Source: Metabacillus bambusae (GTDB taxonomy: Bacteria; Bacillota; Bacilli; Bacillales; Bacillaceae). Taken from it: a DNA stretch of 64,000 nt. The notes under the pieces are model-generated. The model made no database searches and was not told the DNA's origin. It saw only the letters and a list, made by a program, of their open reading frames with translations. Of this stretch, positions 27,966 to 37,139 are shown in pieces (positions within the stretch are counted from its first letter, which is position 1; every line of letters starts with the position of its first letter). The translations under genes were made by a program, and so were the position numbers. Where the stretch lies: the NCBI RefSeq assembly GCF_017497975.1, contig NZ_JAGDEL010000021.1, forward strand, positions 1 through 64,000, in the 5' to 3' direction.

Positions 27966-28002
27966 GGAAGTAGATGATTCATATCAGCTACTTCTTTTTT
28001 TT
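27966..28002 (+). terminator. ytkL terminator
   Basis: GAAGTAG and CTACTTC, extended by TGAT/ATCA, form a stem followed by eight T. A second hairpin GTAGGAT/ATCCTAC (27894-27913) lies closer to the stop but lacks a T-run. Confidence 0.8.
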
Positions 28003-28052
28003 ATGGTACATGCATAAAATAGAGCAATGATTAATTTGAAAGGATGATTCAC

Positions 28053-28292
28053 ATGAAAAATTTAATGTATACATTAATTACTCTTGCAATGCTCTATTAC
28101 GGACTACAGCAGATTACTTTATCCGGTGATCGATTACAAACTGTGTTTGCTATGAGTTGGTTGTGTTTAGCGATATTTGTAATTGGTGGGAACTTTGCAC
28201 ATTATCTATATCGTCCTAAGAAACAGGTTCAAGCAAAACAAATTAAATCCTACAAAACAAAAAGAACCTATTCACGTCACCGTTTAAAATGA
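28053..28292 (+). CDS. Hypothetical small membrane protein
   Basis: I cannot name this 79-residue protein. It has two predicted membrane segments (about 3-20 and 30-50), then a very basic tail rich in Lys, Arg, Gln and Tyr (KKQVQAKQIKSYKTKR), which should lie in the cytoplasm. The ATG at 28053 has AAAGG 9 nt upstream; an ATG nine bases earlier has none. It lies between ytkL and ytoI. Confidence 0.72.
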   Translation: MKNLMYTLITLAMLYYGLQQITLSGDRLQTVFAMSWLCLAIFVIGGNFAHYLYRPKKQVQAKQIKSYKTKRTYSRHRLK

Positions 28293-28319
28293 AGAGAAAA
28301 CGTAGTTCCAAACCATGCG

Positions 28320-28348
28320 TTGATATATATATGCACCACCCTTATAAT
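28320..28348 (+). promoter_or_regulatory. Sigma-A promoter of ytoI
   Basis: TTGATA (28320-28325), exactly 17 nt, TATAAT (28343-28348): a near-consensus promoter, giving a leader of about 60 nt that includes the 10-bp palindrome TTTATATAAA. Confidence 0.8.
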
Positions 28349-28415
28349 AAAAGAAGATAACATACTATTAGATTGTTTATATAAACGGTGTAATATATAT
28401 AAAGGGTGATGCAGC

Positions 28416-29732
28416 TTGGCTACGAAGCACGAGCAAATTTTACAATATATTAATTCACTTCCAGTCGGTGAAAAAATTTCAGTTCGTCAAATTGCAAAGG
28501 ATATTAATGTCAGTGAAGGAACAGCCTATAGGGCGATTAAAGAAGCCGAAAATAAAGGGTATGTTAGTACGATTGAACGTGTAGGAACAATTAGAATCGA
28601 AACAAAAAAGAAAGAAAATTTCGAGAAATTAACCTATGCAGAGGTTGTTAACATTGTTGATGGACAAGTTTTAGGTGGACGAGCTGGCTTACATAAAACA
28701 TTAAATAAGTTTGTAATTGGTGCAATGAAGCTAGAAGCAATGATGCGTTATACCGGTGCAGGTAACTTATTAATTGTTGGGAACCGTACAAATGCTCATC
28801 AATACGCTTTAGAGGCAGGTGCAGCGGTTTTGATAACAGGAGGCTTTGATACAGAGGATAGTGTGAAAAAATTAGCAGATGAGCTTGAATTGCCGATTAT
28901 CTCGACTAGTTATGATACGTTTACTGTCGGTACAATGATTAATCGTGCTATCTACGATCAGCTGATCAAAAAGGAAATTGTTCAAGTTGAGGATATTTTA
29001 ACACCTCTTGAAAAAACGATTTACTTAAAAACAACAGATACGGTAGCAACCTGGTATCAGAATAACTATGAAACAGGACATGGACGATTTCCTGTTATTG
29101 ACCAAAATATAAAGGTGCATGGAATCGTAACATCAAAGGATATAATGGGACATGATCATTCTACAATAATTGAAAAGGTAATGACAAAAAATCCAGTTAC
29201 AGTTATAGGCAAAACGTCAGTTGCATCTGCTGCCCAAATGATGGTTTGGGAAGGAATTGAAGTGCTTCCGGTAGTTGATCAACATCATCGTCTACAAGGG
29301 ATGATTAGTCGTCAGGACGTTTTAAAAGCATTGCAAATGATCCAGCGACAGCCGCAAATTGGTGAAAAACTTGACGATATAGTAACCAATCAGTTTATAA
29401 CAATTGAAGATGAAACAAAGCGGAGTAGTATTTTTAGATGTGAAGTAAGCCCGCAAATGACAAATCATCTCGGAACAATTTCTTATGGTGTGTTTACGAC
29501 TCTTGTTACAGAATCAGTAAATCGGTATTTAAGAGCGCAAAAAAAAGGCGATATCATTGTCGAAAATATCACTATTTACTTCATTAAGCCAGTGCAAATG
29601 GAAACAATGCTTGAACTTCACCCGAAAATACTAGAAGTAGGGAGAAAGTTTGGAAAGATTGATATTGAAGCATACAGTGAAGGAATGGTAGTAGGGAAAG
29701 CGATGATGATGGTTCAATTGATAGAAAGATAA
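28416..29732 (+). CDS. ytoI: DRTGG/CBS/hot-dog domain regulator YtoI
   Basis: A 438-residue multidomain protein. In order: a helix-turn-helix (about 1-60, VRQIAKDINVSEGTAYRAIKEAE), a DRTGG domain (about 70-185), a CBS pair (about 195-310, with VMTKNPVTVIG and MISRQDVLKALQ) and a C-terminal hot-dog thioesterase-like domain (about 325-438). This architecture suggests DNA binding controlled by a nucleotide and an acyl or CoA-type ligand. Start is TTG with AAGGGTGAT upstream, behind a strong promoter. It is the YtoI family; the ligand is unknown. Confidence 0.88.
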   Translation: MATKHEQILQYINSLPVGEKISVRQIAKDINVSEGTAYRAIKEAENKGYVSTIERVGTIRIETKKKENFEKLTYAEVVNIVDGQVLGGRAGLHKTLNKFVIGAMKLEAMMRYTGAGNLLIVGNRTNAHQYALEAGAAVLITGGFDTEDSVKKLADELELPIISTSYDTFTVGTMINRAIYDQLIKKEIVQVEDILTPLEKTIYLKTTDTVATWYQNNYETGHGRFPVIDQNIKVHGIVTSKDIMGHDHSTIIEKVMTKNPVTVIGKTSVASAAQMMVWEGIEVLPVVDQHHRLQGMISRQDVLKALQMIQRQPQIGEKLDDIVTNQFITIEDETKRSSIFRCEVSPQMTNHLGTISYGVFTTLVTESVNRYLRAQKKGDIIVENITIYFIKPVQMETMLELHPKILEVGRKFGKIDIEAYSEGMVVGKAMMMVQLIER

Positions 29733-29842
29733 GCTCGAAGCTACTTGATCAGAATTCGGTCAAATGGGCGACCTTCTTTGCTCCCAGTTGGACTGTTGAA
29801 GCAAAACACAAAAACTAAGTAAAAAAACTTTATTTAACTTAA

Positions 29843-29880
29843 AAATAAGAAGAGGAAGAATGATACACCTCTTCTTATTT
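29843..29880. terminator. Bidirectional terminator between ytoI and ytpI
   Basis: AAATAAGAAGAGG/CCTCTTCTTATTT is a perfect 13-bp stem; it overlaps the last codons of ytpI on the minus strand. Confidence 0.85.
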
Positions 29881-30174
29881 TTGTTCTTGAGCTTCTTTTA
29901 CTACCTGAGGTAAATAATGCTTATAGGCACGGAATCCTGCCCAACTACTACCTATACCAATAAGTACAAAAATCACTCCAACGATTAACGACAAGGTGGA
30001 TCGATATAGGAATAATTGGTTAAGACCAAAAGAAGCAACAAATAATCCTAATGCAATACTAGATTTTGCAGCTATCCACTGTTTTTCGATCGACTTAGTG
30101 GATCTATATGCTTTTACTTTATAATAAGCATAAAAGGCTAAAGAAATAACGATGATTACAACTAACACTGGCAT
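29875..30174 (-). CDS. ytpI: YtpI-like membrane protein
   Basis: A 99-residue protein with three hydrophobic helices (about 1-18, 42-60 and 63-82), beginning MPVLVVIIVISLAFYAYYKVKAY. It matches the YtpI family by this start and by position beside ytoI and nrnA. The ATG at 30174 has GGGAGG 9 nt upstream; nine codons of extra frame before it have no ribosome site. Function unknown. Confidence 0.82.
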   Translation of the reverse strand: MPVLVVIIVISLAFYAYYKVKAYRSTKSIEKQWIAAKSSIALGLFVASFGLNQLFLYRSTLSLIVGVIFVLIGIGSSWAGFRAYKHYLPQVVKEAQEQK

Positions 30175-30491
30175 ATTTATAAACCTCCCACAAAAAATCA
30201 TATTTCAGCTTTTGTAATTAAAAGCGATTATCAATCAGAAGATGAACCTACAATTGATAAAGGATCCATTTTATCCCATTCTTAACATGCAGTAAAATCC
30301 TAACCTTCAGAGGCTAGAGAAGATACAAGATAGGTAGGGGATAATTGACTGTAAAGATCCGATAAGTCTCGCTTTATTTTAACATGTCTTACATCAAATT
30401 GTACTCATTTCCTATTTGCTGATTATTCTTTCTTTTTAAATACATGTTTTTATGATTTAATAACTTATAAAGAACTTAAAAGGAGATTCAA
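30175..30491. other. Gene-free stretch between ytpI and nrnA
   Basis: 317 bases between divergent genes, AT-rich. It must hold both promoters, but I see no -35/-10 pair worth naming, no repeat and no stable hairpin. Confidence 0.4.
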
Positions 30492-31430
30492 ATGAAACAA
30501 CAGATTTTAGAAGAAATACATAAAAATAATACGATTATTATTCATCGCCATGTTCGTCCAGATCCAGATGCTTATGGATCACAATGTGGGTTAGCCGAAA
30601 TATTAAAGGCTTCTTATCCAGAAAAAAATATCTTTGTTGTTGGTGAAAGCGAGCCATCTTTGGAATTTCTTTATAAAATGGATCTAGTAGAGGATGATGT
30701 TTACCAGGAAGCGTTAGTTATCGTCTGTGATACTGCAAACCAGGCTCGTGTAAGTGATCAACGTTATAAAAATGGTAAAAAACTGATAAAAATTGATCAT
30801 CATCCAAATGAGGATAAGTATGGGGATCTACTATGGGTTGATACAACAGCAGCTGCAACAAGTGAAATGATTTATGAATTATTTTTAGAAGGCAAAGAAC
30901 AGGGTCTAGTACTTTCTAAAAAAGCTGCACAGTTATTATATGCGGGTATTGTTGGTGATACTGGTCGCTTCCTGTTCCCGAGTACGACTGAAAAGACCTT
31001 TGGTTACGCGAGTGCTCTTATATCTGAAGGAATTGAGTTTACTCCTTTATATAATGAACTTTACAAAACAAAGCGCAATGTTGCAAAGCTAAGTGGCTAT
31101 GTGTTGCAAAACTTTACGTTAACTTCATCAGGTGCTGCAAGTATGAATATTTCAAAGGACATCTTAACTGAGTATGAAGTAACGCCCTCAGAAGCATCTC
31201 AGTTAGTTGGTATTCTCGGAAATATTGAGGGAGTTATATCTTGGGTGTTTTTCGTTGAAGAGGAAAATCAAATTCGGGTAAGATTGCGATCAAAAGGGCC
31301 TGTGATAAATGAATTAGCAAGGAAATATAATGGTGGTGGACATCCTTTAGCATCAGGTGCATCCATATATAGCTGGGAAGAAGCTGTTCAGGTGCTTAAA
31401 GATTTGGAAGAGCTTTGTCAAGATTATTAA
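30492..31430 (+). CDS. nrnA: Bifunctional oligoribonuclease/PAP phosphatase NrnA
   Basis: NrnA degrades 2-5-mer RNA and dephosphorylates 3'-phosphoadenosine 5'-phosphate in the cytoplasm. The DHH-family metal motifs are HRHVRPDPDAYGS (about 18-30), VCDTANQARV (about 77), IDHHPNED (about 103-110) and the DHHA1 RNA-binding motif NGGGHPLASGA (about 280-290). It has 312 residues, as usual. AAAAGGAG precedes the ATG. Confidence 0.95.
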   Translation: MKQQILEEIHKNNTIIIHRHVRPDPDAYGSQCGLAEILKASYPEKNIFVVGESEPSLEFLYKMDLVEDDVYQEALVIVCDTANQARVSDQRYKNGKKLIKIDHHPNEDKYGDLLWVDTTAAATSEMIYELFLEGKEQGLVLSKKAAQLLYAGIVGDTGRFLFPSTTEKTFGYASALISEGIEFTPLYNELYKTKRNVAKLSGYVLQNFTLTSSGAASMNISKDILTEYEVTPSEASQLVGILGNIEGVISWVFFVEEENQIRVRLRSKGPVINELARKYNGGGHPLASGASIYSWEEAVQVLKDLEELCQDY

Positions 31431-31455
31431 ATAATTGTGAAAAAGGTTATGTAGT

Positions 31456-31490
31456 GGTTCGGAATTGTGATACGGTTCCGAACCTTTTTT
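31456..31490 (+). terminator. nrnA terminator
   Basis: GGTTCGGAA/TTCCGAACC is a perfect 9-bp stem followed by six T. Confidence 0.92.
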
Positions 31491-31590
31491 AAATAGGGTA
31501 TTGGATTTTTTGAAGATATCAAGAAAAAAGAATAGTAAAGTCATATACAATAAAGAAATAATAAAGTTGAGGAAAGGATGACACCGCTTA

Positions 31591-31776
31591 CTAATCTCTG
31601 TTTGGGATAAACCAAATGCCAATATCAGTGGCATCCTCATATACATCGAGATTTAATACTTGAATTTCTTTTTTTATTAACTTTGCTAGCTCGGCAGATT
31701 CAACATATGCTGAAAAGCCATTTTTAATATGCTCTAATTTTTCTTGAGCAATTTTTTTTGAATTAAAAATATCCAT
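31591..31776 (-). CDS. Hypothetical small protein (61 residues)
   Basis: A small acidic protein, MDIFNSKKIAQEKLEHIKNG onward, with a mainly helical first half and an ending IGIWFIPNRD. GGAGGG stands 6 nt before the ATG on the minus strand, which supports it as a real gene; the frame is not overlapped by any recognised gene. I do not recognise the family; a small unnamed gene at about this place also occurs in related Bacillus chromosomes. It converges with nrnA. Confidence 0.65.
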   Translation of the reverse strand: MDIFNSKKIAQEKLEHIKNGFSAYVESAELAKLIKKEIQVLNLDVYEDATDIGIWFIPNRD

Positions 31777-32171
31777 TTTTATCCCTCCAATTATAATGTC
31801 ATTACAAAATCAATTTTGACGAGGGTAACATTTAACTATTGTGTCAGCCTCGTCTTAAAATGATTTGTGAAACATTGAACGGAATGTCATGATGGCAAAA
31901 GGTGAAATAAATATTTTGCTTTTTGCCATCATACTGTTTGTGCGTTACACTTACTTTAAGTAGTTGATATAGAATCAGTAGGCAGGTGTTTATCAAAAAA
32001 GATATTATAGGATTTCACAAGTTTTTTTACCCTTGAGGTGAGTAGTGTGAGGTGAACATTGTAGTAATCTTGATGAAAGTAAAAATTAAATTATTTACTT
32101 GTTTTTCCTATTTCTATTTTATCGGATATTTGAGTTAAATGCGATTCATTTTTGCATAATTCTAAAAAATT
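31777..32171. other. Gene-free stretch between the 61-residue gene and ytrI
   Basis: 395 bases. The one notable feature is a perfect 12-bp inverted repeat, ATGATGGCAAAA (31889-31900) and TTTTGCCATCAT (31921-31932), around a 20-nt loop, with no T-run on either strand. The rest is AT-rich with no gene or repeat recognised. Confidence 0.6.
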
Positions 32172-32675
32172 TTATTCTAAAAATGAGATCTCAACCTCAA
32201 TATAAATAGTTGTTAGTAACATGAATTTTGTCATCTCAAGTTTATATTCTTTTCCATCTCTCTTAAAAACCTTATTCTCGATCGTTCTTTCGATTAATAA
32301 ATGACTTGAAGATACGGTCTCGATATCTTTTGCAATTAAATCAGATAAATCTTTTTCTACCTCATCCTCTATATTTTTTATCATAAAATCCTTAAAAAGA
32401 TACTTGTCACCGTTTGTTAGATGGATATTTATTTCTTGAACAGTAATTTTTTGTTGCGCTTCTTTATTTAGTTTTATATATTCTTCTTGATAAATTTCTT
32501 TGTCTTTTCTTAACTTTTGAATAGTTAACTCTTGTTCATCGATAATTGTCCTATGCTTTTCTTGAATCACTCCAAAAATAAATAAAAAAACACCCCAGCT
32601 AATAATCGCTCCAATCGCTGCACCGGCAAAAAACCGCTGCCATGAAGGTTGTTGATAATGTGGTGGAATTCTCAT
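32172..32675 (-). CDS. ytrI: Sporulation membrane protein YtrI
   Basis: The 167-residue product begins MRIPPHYQQPSWQRFFAGAAIG, has one membrane helix (about 20-38), then a coiled-coil-like helix (about 45-85) and a beta-rich C-terminal domain. YtrI is needed for efficient sporulation in B. subtilis and is made in the forespore-mother cell program with YtrH. AGGAG 8 nt upstream picks the ATG at 32675; the gene overlaps the ytrH stop by 4 nt. Confidence 0.88.
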   Translation of the reverse strand: MRIPPHYQQPSWQRFFAGAAIGAIISWGVFLFIFGVIQEKHRTIIDEQELTIQKLRKDKEIYQEEYIKLNKEAQQKITVQEINIHLTNGDKYLFKDFMIKNIEDEVEKDLSDLIAKDIETVSSSHLLIERTIENKVFKRDGKEYKLEMTKFMLLTTIYIEVEISFLE

Positions 32676-33007
32676 GTAATATGCTCCTGTGTAAGCCAAT
32701 GAATAAGAAGCCAGCCAGTTTGAGCTCCACCCATTCCAGATATAATTAGTAATACTTGTTTTATGATGTCTCTTGTTTCTCCTTGGAAAATACCACGTTC
32801 AAAGCTGTAGAAAGCATCAAATGTTCCACCTATTGCAGCAACAAGTGCCCATATTTTTAAGCGATTTGCAAACTCAAACATTTTCGTTAAAGGAGGCTCA
32901 CCTGCCAAGAAAGCTCCAATTGCACCTATAAGTGTACCACCTAAAATAACTCCTAATGCAATAAAATAGCTATGAATAAAAGCCGGTATAAAGGCTTCGT
33001 TGTCCAT
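32672..33007 (-). CDS. ytrH: Sporulation membrane protein YtrH
   Basis: A 111-residue protein with three or four hydrophobic helices, beginning MDNEAFIPAFIHSYFIALGV and containing AGEPPLTKMFEFANRLKIWALVAAIGG-like family residues split over two helices. YtrH is a sporulation membrane protein cotranscribed with ytrI. GAGGAGG 9 nt upstream picks the third in-frame ATG (33007). It is divergent from dnaE, with a MITE between them. Confidence 0.9.
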   Translation of the reverse strand: MDNEAFIPAFIHSYFIALGVILGGTLIGAIGAFLAGEPPLTKMFEFANRLKIWALVAAIGGTFDAFYSFERGIFQGETRDIIKQVLLIISGMGGAQTGWLLIHWLTQEHIT

Positions 33008-33188
33008 AAACATCATCCTCCTCTATTAATGTATATGGACGACCCTTTTTAAGTATGTTTTGTTTTACATGTAAAATAGAAAATAGATTAGCTTTCTACA
33101 TCTTATTAACAGAGCATGTTTCTTTCTATTTGTATCGAAAATAATCTCGGAATATAATGAAGGATATACATTAGTGAATTTAAATAAT

Positions 33189-33370
33189 GGCTCTGTTAAA
33201 GCTCACTGTTGATTTTGGCACTTTGTTGATTGGAGCGAATATGTGAGACTCCTGCGGGAGTGCGATTCCAAGGGAGACTTACGCAGGTGCATAGCAACGA
33301 GGAGGCTCCCGGACCGCCCGCGGAAAGCGGACGCCTGCAGAGGAAATCAACAACCCAATTTAACAGAGCC
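33189..33370 (+). mobile_element. MITE-like element, type II ends, copy 5
   Basis: 182 bp with perfect 12-bp terminal inverted repeats GGCTCTGTTAAA / TTTAACAGAGCC and perfect 8-bp target duplications TAAATAAT (33181-33188 and 33371-33378). The core resembles the one in the type I copies (TTGATTGGAGCG... GACTCCTGCGGGAG...GAAATCAAC) although the ends differ. The right duplication ends 26 nt before the dnaE ribosome site. Confidence 0.93.
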
Positions 33371-33418
33371 TAAATAATAAATATTTACATATATTAGTTC
33401 AAGAAAGGAGGAATTTGT

Positions 33419-36400
33419 TTGCCTTTCGTACATCTACAAGTAAAAAGTGCATACAGCCTGTTAACAAGTGCTGCAAGGTTGGACAGGCTTGTAAATAAAG
33501 CGAAAACACTTAAGTTTAAAGCATTGGCTTTAACCGATGATCAAGTCATGTATGGTACTGTTGCGTTTTATAAGCTATGCAAACAACATGGTATTAAGCC
33601 AATTATCGGTTTAACAATTAACATTATAGATGAACAAGGAGAGGGAGAGTCTACCTCACTTATTTTATTAGCAGAAAATAATAATGGATATCGAAATTTA
33701 TTAAAGATTAGTAGTGCATTGCAGACGAAAACTCCTGAAGGATTACCTGAAAGGTGGCTTAAAAGCTATAGTCAGGGTTTAATTGCCATTACCCCTGGAA
33801 TGGACGGGATCATTGAGAAAAATTTATTAGAAGGAAATCGTGTAAAAGCAAAAGAGCTAACGAAAAAATATGAAACTATATTTGGTCGACAATCTTTTTA
33901 TCTGGGACTGCAAAATCACTTGTTAGATCAAGAAAAGCATCTATTAACTGAACTAGTATCTTTGAGCGAAGAAACGAAGGTACCTGTCGTTGCAACTAAT
34001 AATGTTGCCTACCTAGAGCATGACGACTATATCGCCTATAAATGTTTATCGGCAATAAAAAATGGTGATAAGCTTTCAGATGAGCACATTGATTTACACA
34101 CACCGAATGAATACTATTTAAAATCGCAGCAGGACATGGCCTCACTCTTTGATCAATATCCTGACGCGTTAGAAAATACTTTGTTAATTGCGGATCGGTG
34201 TCAGGTTGATCTTGAACTTGGTGTTACACATTTACCAAAATTCCCAACACCAAACAATGAAAGTGCGAATGATTATTTAGAACAGCTTTGTATGGAAGGA
34301 TTAAAAGACCGATTTGAAGGACCTGAAAAGAGCTATATAGATAGACTTACGTATGAACTTAGTGTCATAAAGAAGATGAATTTTAGTGATTATTTTTTAA
34401 TTGTTTGGGACTTTATGAAATATGCACATGAAAATGGCATTCTCACTGGTCCAGGGCGTGGATCGGCAGCAGGTTCACTTGTTTCTTACGTGCTAAAGAT
34501 TACCGATGTTGATCCGATTAAACACCGCCTCCTTTTTGAGCGTTTTTTAAATCCAGAACGAATTACAATGCCTGATATTGATATTGATTTTCCAGATACA
34601 AGGCGTGATGAAGTCATTCATTATGTAGCGAACAAATATGGGAAAATTCATGTAGCACAAATTATCACGTTTGGTACTTTAGCTGCTAAAGCTTCAATCC
34701 GAGATGTTGGTAGAGTAATGGGTGCTTCACCGAAGGAAACAGACTTGCTTTCTAAACAAATTCCATCACGTCCTGGTATTACTCTAACAAAAGCCATAGC
34801 AGAATCTCATGTCTTACAAAAAGTGATTAGTGAAAATAAGTTATATAAAAAGATAATCGATACAGCATTAAAAATAGAAGGACTTCCAAGACACGCGTCA
34901 ACACATGCTGCGGGTGTTGTTTTAAGTGACCAACCTTTAACTAATATTGTCCCGATTCAAAATGGACAACAGGATGTTTTTTTAACTCAGTTTTCAATGG
35001 ATTACTTAGAGGATCTAGGCTTATTGAAAATGGACTTTTTAGGTCTAAGAAATTTATCATTGATAGAAAATATAACAAAATTAATCCAGCGTGAAGAAGG
35101 ATATTCAGTTGACTTACCGAAAATATCTTATCAGGACGAAAAAACCTTTTCTCTTCTTTCACGTGGGGATACAACAGGGGTATTTCAGTTAGAGTCTGAA
35201 GGAATGAGAAGTGCATTAAAACGACTTAAACCAACCAGCCTTGAAGATATCGTTGCTGTTAATGCATTGTATCGTCCAGGCCCAATGGAGAATATCCCTC
35301 TCTATATTGAAAGAAAACATCAGAAAAGCTCTGTGCATTACCTGCACCCAGCGCTTGAGCCCATCTTACATACAACCTATGGAGTAATTGTTTACCAAGA
35401 ACAAATCATTGAAATTGCCTCAACTATTGCTGGATTTACTTTAGGTGAAGCTGATTTATTAAGAAGAGCTGTTGGTAAGAAGAAGAAAGATGTACTTGAT
35501 AAAGAGCGGGAGCATTTTGTGAAGGGTTGTAAGGCTAATGGTTATAATGAACATGTTGCAAATAATGTTTATGATTTAATTGTAAAATTTGCTAATTATG
35601 GCTTTAATAGGAGTCATGCAGTGGCATACAGTATGATTGCTTATCAATTAGCATATCTTAAGGCGAATTACCCACTTTATTTTATGACGGCTTTATTAAC
35701 AAGTGCGAGTGGAAATGATGAAAAGGTTTCACAGTATATACGTGAAGCGAAACAGAAGGGAATTACAATCTTACCTCCTTCTGTAAATAGTAGTGCTTAC
35801 CCATTTTTAGTTGAGAATGGTAGTATTCGATATAGTTTAACTGCAATAAAAAATGTTGGGATTGCTGCGATTAAAGAAATATTCCATGCCCGCAAAAAGA
35901 AACGGTTTACAGACTTATTTGACTTTTGCATCAGAGTATCAATGAAAATTATTAATCGTCGGACAATGGAACAGTTAATCTTTTCAGGGGCTATGGATGA
36001 TTTTGGAGTAGAGAGAGCAACCCTGCTAGCTAGCTTAGATGTTGCTATTGAGCATGCTGAATTGCTTACACCGTCTGATGAGAATCAAATTGATTTTTTT
36101 GAGGAAGAAGCGTTTGCACTTAAGCCTAAATACATTGAGGTAGAACCGTTCAAAATTGAAGAAAAGTTGAAGTTTGAAAAAGAAACACTTGGCTTTTACT
36201 TTTCTTCCCACCCGGTCGAACTATATCGGGAAAAATTCCAATCAGTAAATGCAAGTAATATAGCAGATGTGAGTTTGTTAATAGATAAAAGGGCCACGAT
36301 AGGTGCAATGATCGTGAGCATTCGAACTATCCGCACGAAAAAAGGTGACGTAATGGCATTTTTAATAATTGCTGATGAGACTGGCGATATTGATGCTGTT

Positions 36401-36787
36401 ATGTTTCCGCAAATTTATACTAAATTTAGTGAAAAGATAGGAATTGGTAACACATTCCTCTTGGATGGGAAAGTAGAACGACGTCAAGATAAAGTACAAT
36501 TTATTATACAAAGAGTCATATTACCAGAAGAGCTATCCAGTTTAGGTGTCCAATCAAAGCTTTTTATAAAAATTGAAAGACAATCGATGGAACCACAAAG
36601 ATTATTTGAAGTGAAGAAATACCTTAAAGAGTTCAGTGGGGATACTCCAGTATTTCTCTATTATGAATCTGAAAAAAGAACTGTTCAACTTCCATCAGAA
36701 TTCTTTATTTCTCCAACTGAAGCATGTATAGATGCATTAATTAAATTACTTGGAAAAGATAATGTTGTTTTAAGTAACCATCAATGA
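33419..36787 (+). CDS. dnaE: DNA polymerase III alpha subunit DnaE
   Basis: The 1122-residue DnaE-type polymerase, which in Bacillus extends RNA primers (mainly on the lagging strand) before PolC takes over. Order: PHP domain (1-about 210, MPFVHLQVKSAYSLL), palm with GPGRGSAAGSLVSY (about 344-357) and the catalytic aspartates in MPDIDIDFPD (about 384-393), fingers with RRAVGKKKKD, tandem HhH, and an OB fold near 970-1060. It starts at TTG with AAGGAGG 7 nt upstream. Like other DnaE proteins it lacks an inserted exonuclease. Confidence 0.97.
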   Translation: MPFVHLQVKSAYSLLTSAARLDRLVNKAKTLKFKALALTDDQVMYGTVAFYKLCKQHGIKPIIGLTINIIDEQGEGESTSLILLAENNNGYRNLLKISSALQTKTPEGLPERWLKSYSQGLIAITPGMDGIIEKNLLEGNRVKAKELTKKYETIFGRQSFYLGLQNHLLDQEKHLLTELVSLSEETKVPVVATNNVAYLEHDDYIAYKCLSAIKNGDKLSDEHIDLHTPNEYYLKSQQDMASLFDQYPDALENTLLIADRCQVDLELGVTHLPKFPTPNNESANDYLEQLCMEGLKDRFEGPEKSYIDRLTYELSVIKKMNFSDYFLIVWDFMKYAHENGILTGPGRGSAAGSLVSYVLKITDVDPIKHRLLFERFLNPERITMPDIDIDFPDTRRDEVIHYVANKYGKIHVAQIITFGTLAAKASIRDVGRVMGASPKETDLLSKQIPSRPGITLTKAIAESHVLQKVISENKLYKKIIDTALKIEGLPRHASTHAAGVVLSDQPLTNIVPIQNGQQDVFLTQFSMDYLEDLGLLKMDFLGLRNLSLIENITKLIQREEGYSVDLPKISYQDEKTFSLLSRGDTTGVFQLESEGMRSALKRLKPTSLEDIVAVNALYRPGPMENIPLYIERKHQKSSVHYLHPALEPILHTTYGVIVYQEQIIEIASTIAGFTLGEADLLRRAVGKKKKDVLDKEREHFVKGCKANGYNEHVANNVYDLIVKFANYGFNRSHAVAYSMIAYQLAYLKANYPLYFMTALLTSASGNDEKVSQYIREAKQKGITILPPSVNSSAYPFLVENGSIRYSLTAIKNVGIAAIKEIFHARKKKRFTDLFDFCIRVSMKIINRRTMEQLIFSGAMDDFGVERATLLASLDVAIEHAELLTPSDENQIDFFEEEAFALKPKYIEVEPFKIEEKLKFEKETLGFYFSSHPVELYREKFQSVNASNIADVSLLIDKRATIGAMIVSIRTIRTKKGDVMAFLIIADETGDIDAVMFPQIYTKFSEKIGIGNTFLLDGKVERRQDKVQFIIQRVILPEELSSLGVQSKLFIKIERQSMEPQRLFEVKKYLKEFSGDTPVFLYYESEKRTVQLPSEFFISPTEACIDALIKLLGKDNVVLSNHQ

Positions 36788-36924
36788 AATAAATTTGCTT
36801 TATTACAATAATAATTAGACAAAAATAGTCAATTACTTATGAATGGGCGGAATAAACTCATAATTTGTCGATAAATATGTCTTATCAGACATCAAAGGGA
36901 TTAAAATAACTTTAGACAAAAGTA

Positions 36925-37039
36925 GGTTCTTTTCTAAGAGATTGTTGCTTTTAAAACAAAAACTAATTTAAGTTGATTGGAGCGGAAATCAACCAGCCCG
37001 CATTACTTGGTAATAGCAACAAAGTTTGCGAAAACAGCC
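36925..37039 (+). mobile_element. MITE-like element, type I ends, core-deleted copy 4
   Basis: 115 bp. Ends GGTTCTTTTCTAAG and GCGAAAACAGCC are intact; flanking 8-mers CAAAAGTA (36917-36924) and TAAAAGTA (37040-37047) match 7/8. The core has collapsed to TTGATTGGAGCGGAAATCAA, consistent with deletion between GCGGAA repeats. It lies upstream of the malic enzyme promoter. Confidence 0.88.
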
Positions 37040-37081
37040 TAAAAGTAACATGTTGTACTTCCTACCAACGACAAGTCCTAC

Positions 37082-37109
37082 TTTACAAACAGATGAATTA
37101 TGTTATCAT
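37082..37109 (+). promoter_or_regulatory. Promoter of the malic enzyme operon
   Basis: TTTACA (37082-37087), 16 nt, then an extended -10 TG-T-TATCAT (37101-37109). Confidence 0.65.
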
Positions 37110-37124
37110 TTAATAATGATTATT

Positions 37125-37139
37125 AGTGGTCTGACCACT
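37125..37139. promoter_or_regulatory. GntR/FadR-type operator
   Basis: AGTGGTCTGACCACT is a perfect 7-1-7 palindrome of the TGGTC-n-GACCA form used by FadR-subfamily GntR repressors. It lies about 10-25 nt past the predicted start of transcription, in position to block the ytsJ operon, whose second gene is such a regulator. Confidence 0.7.

Noticed and set aside
31353-31646. Minus-strand frame of 97 codons over the end of nrnA and its terminator.
   Set aside because: No ribosome site, overlaps nrnA and the terminator; the real small gene nearby is 31591-31776 in another frame.
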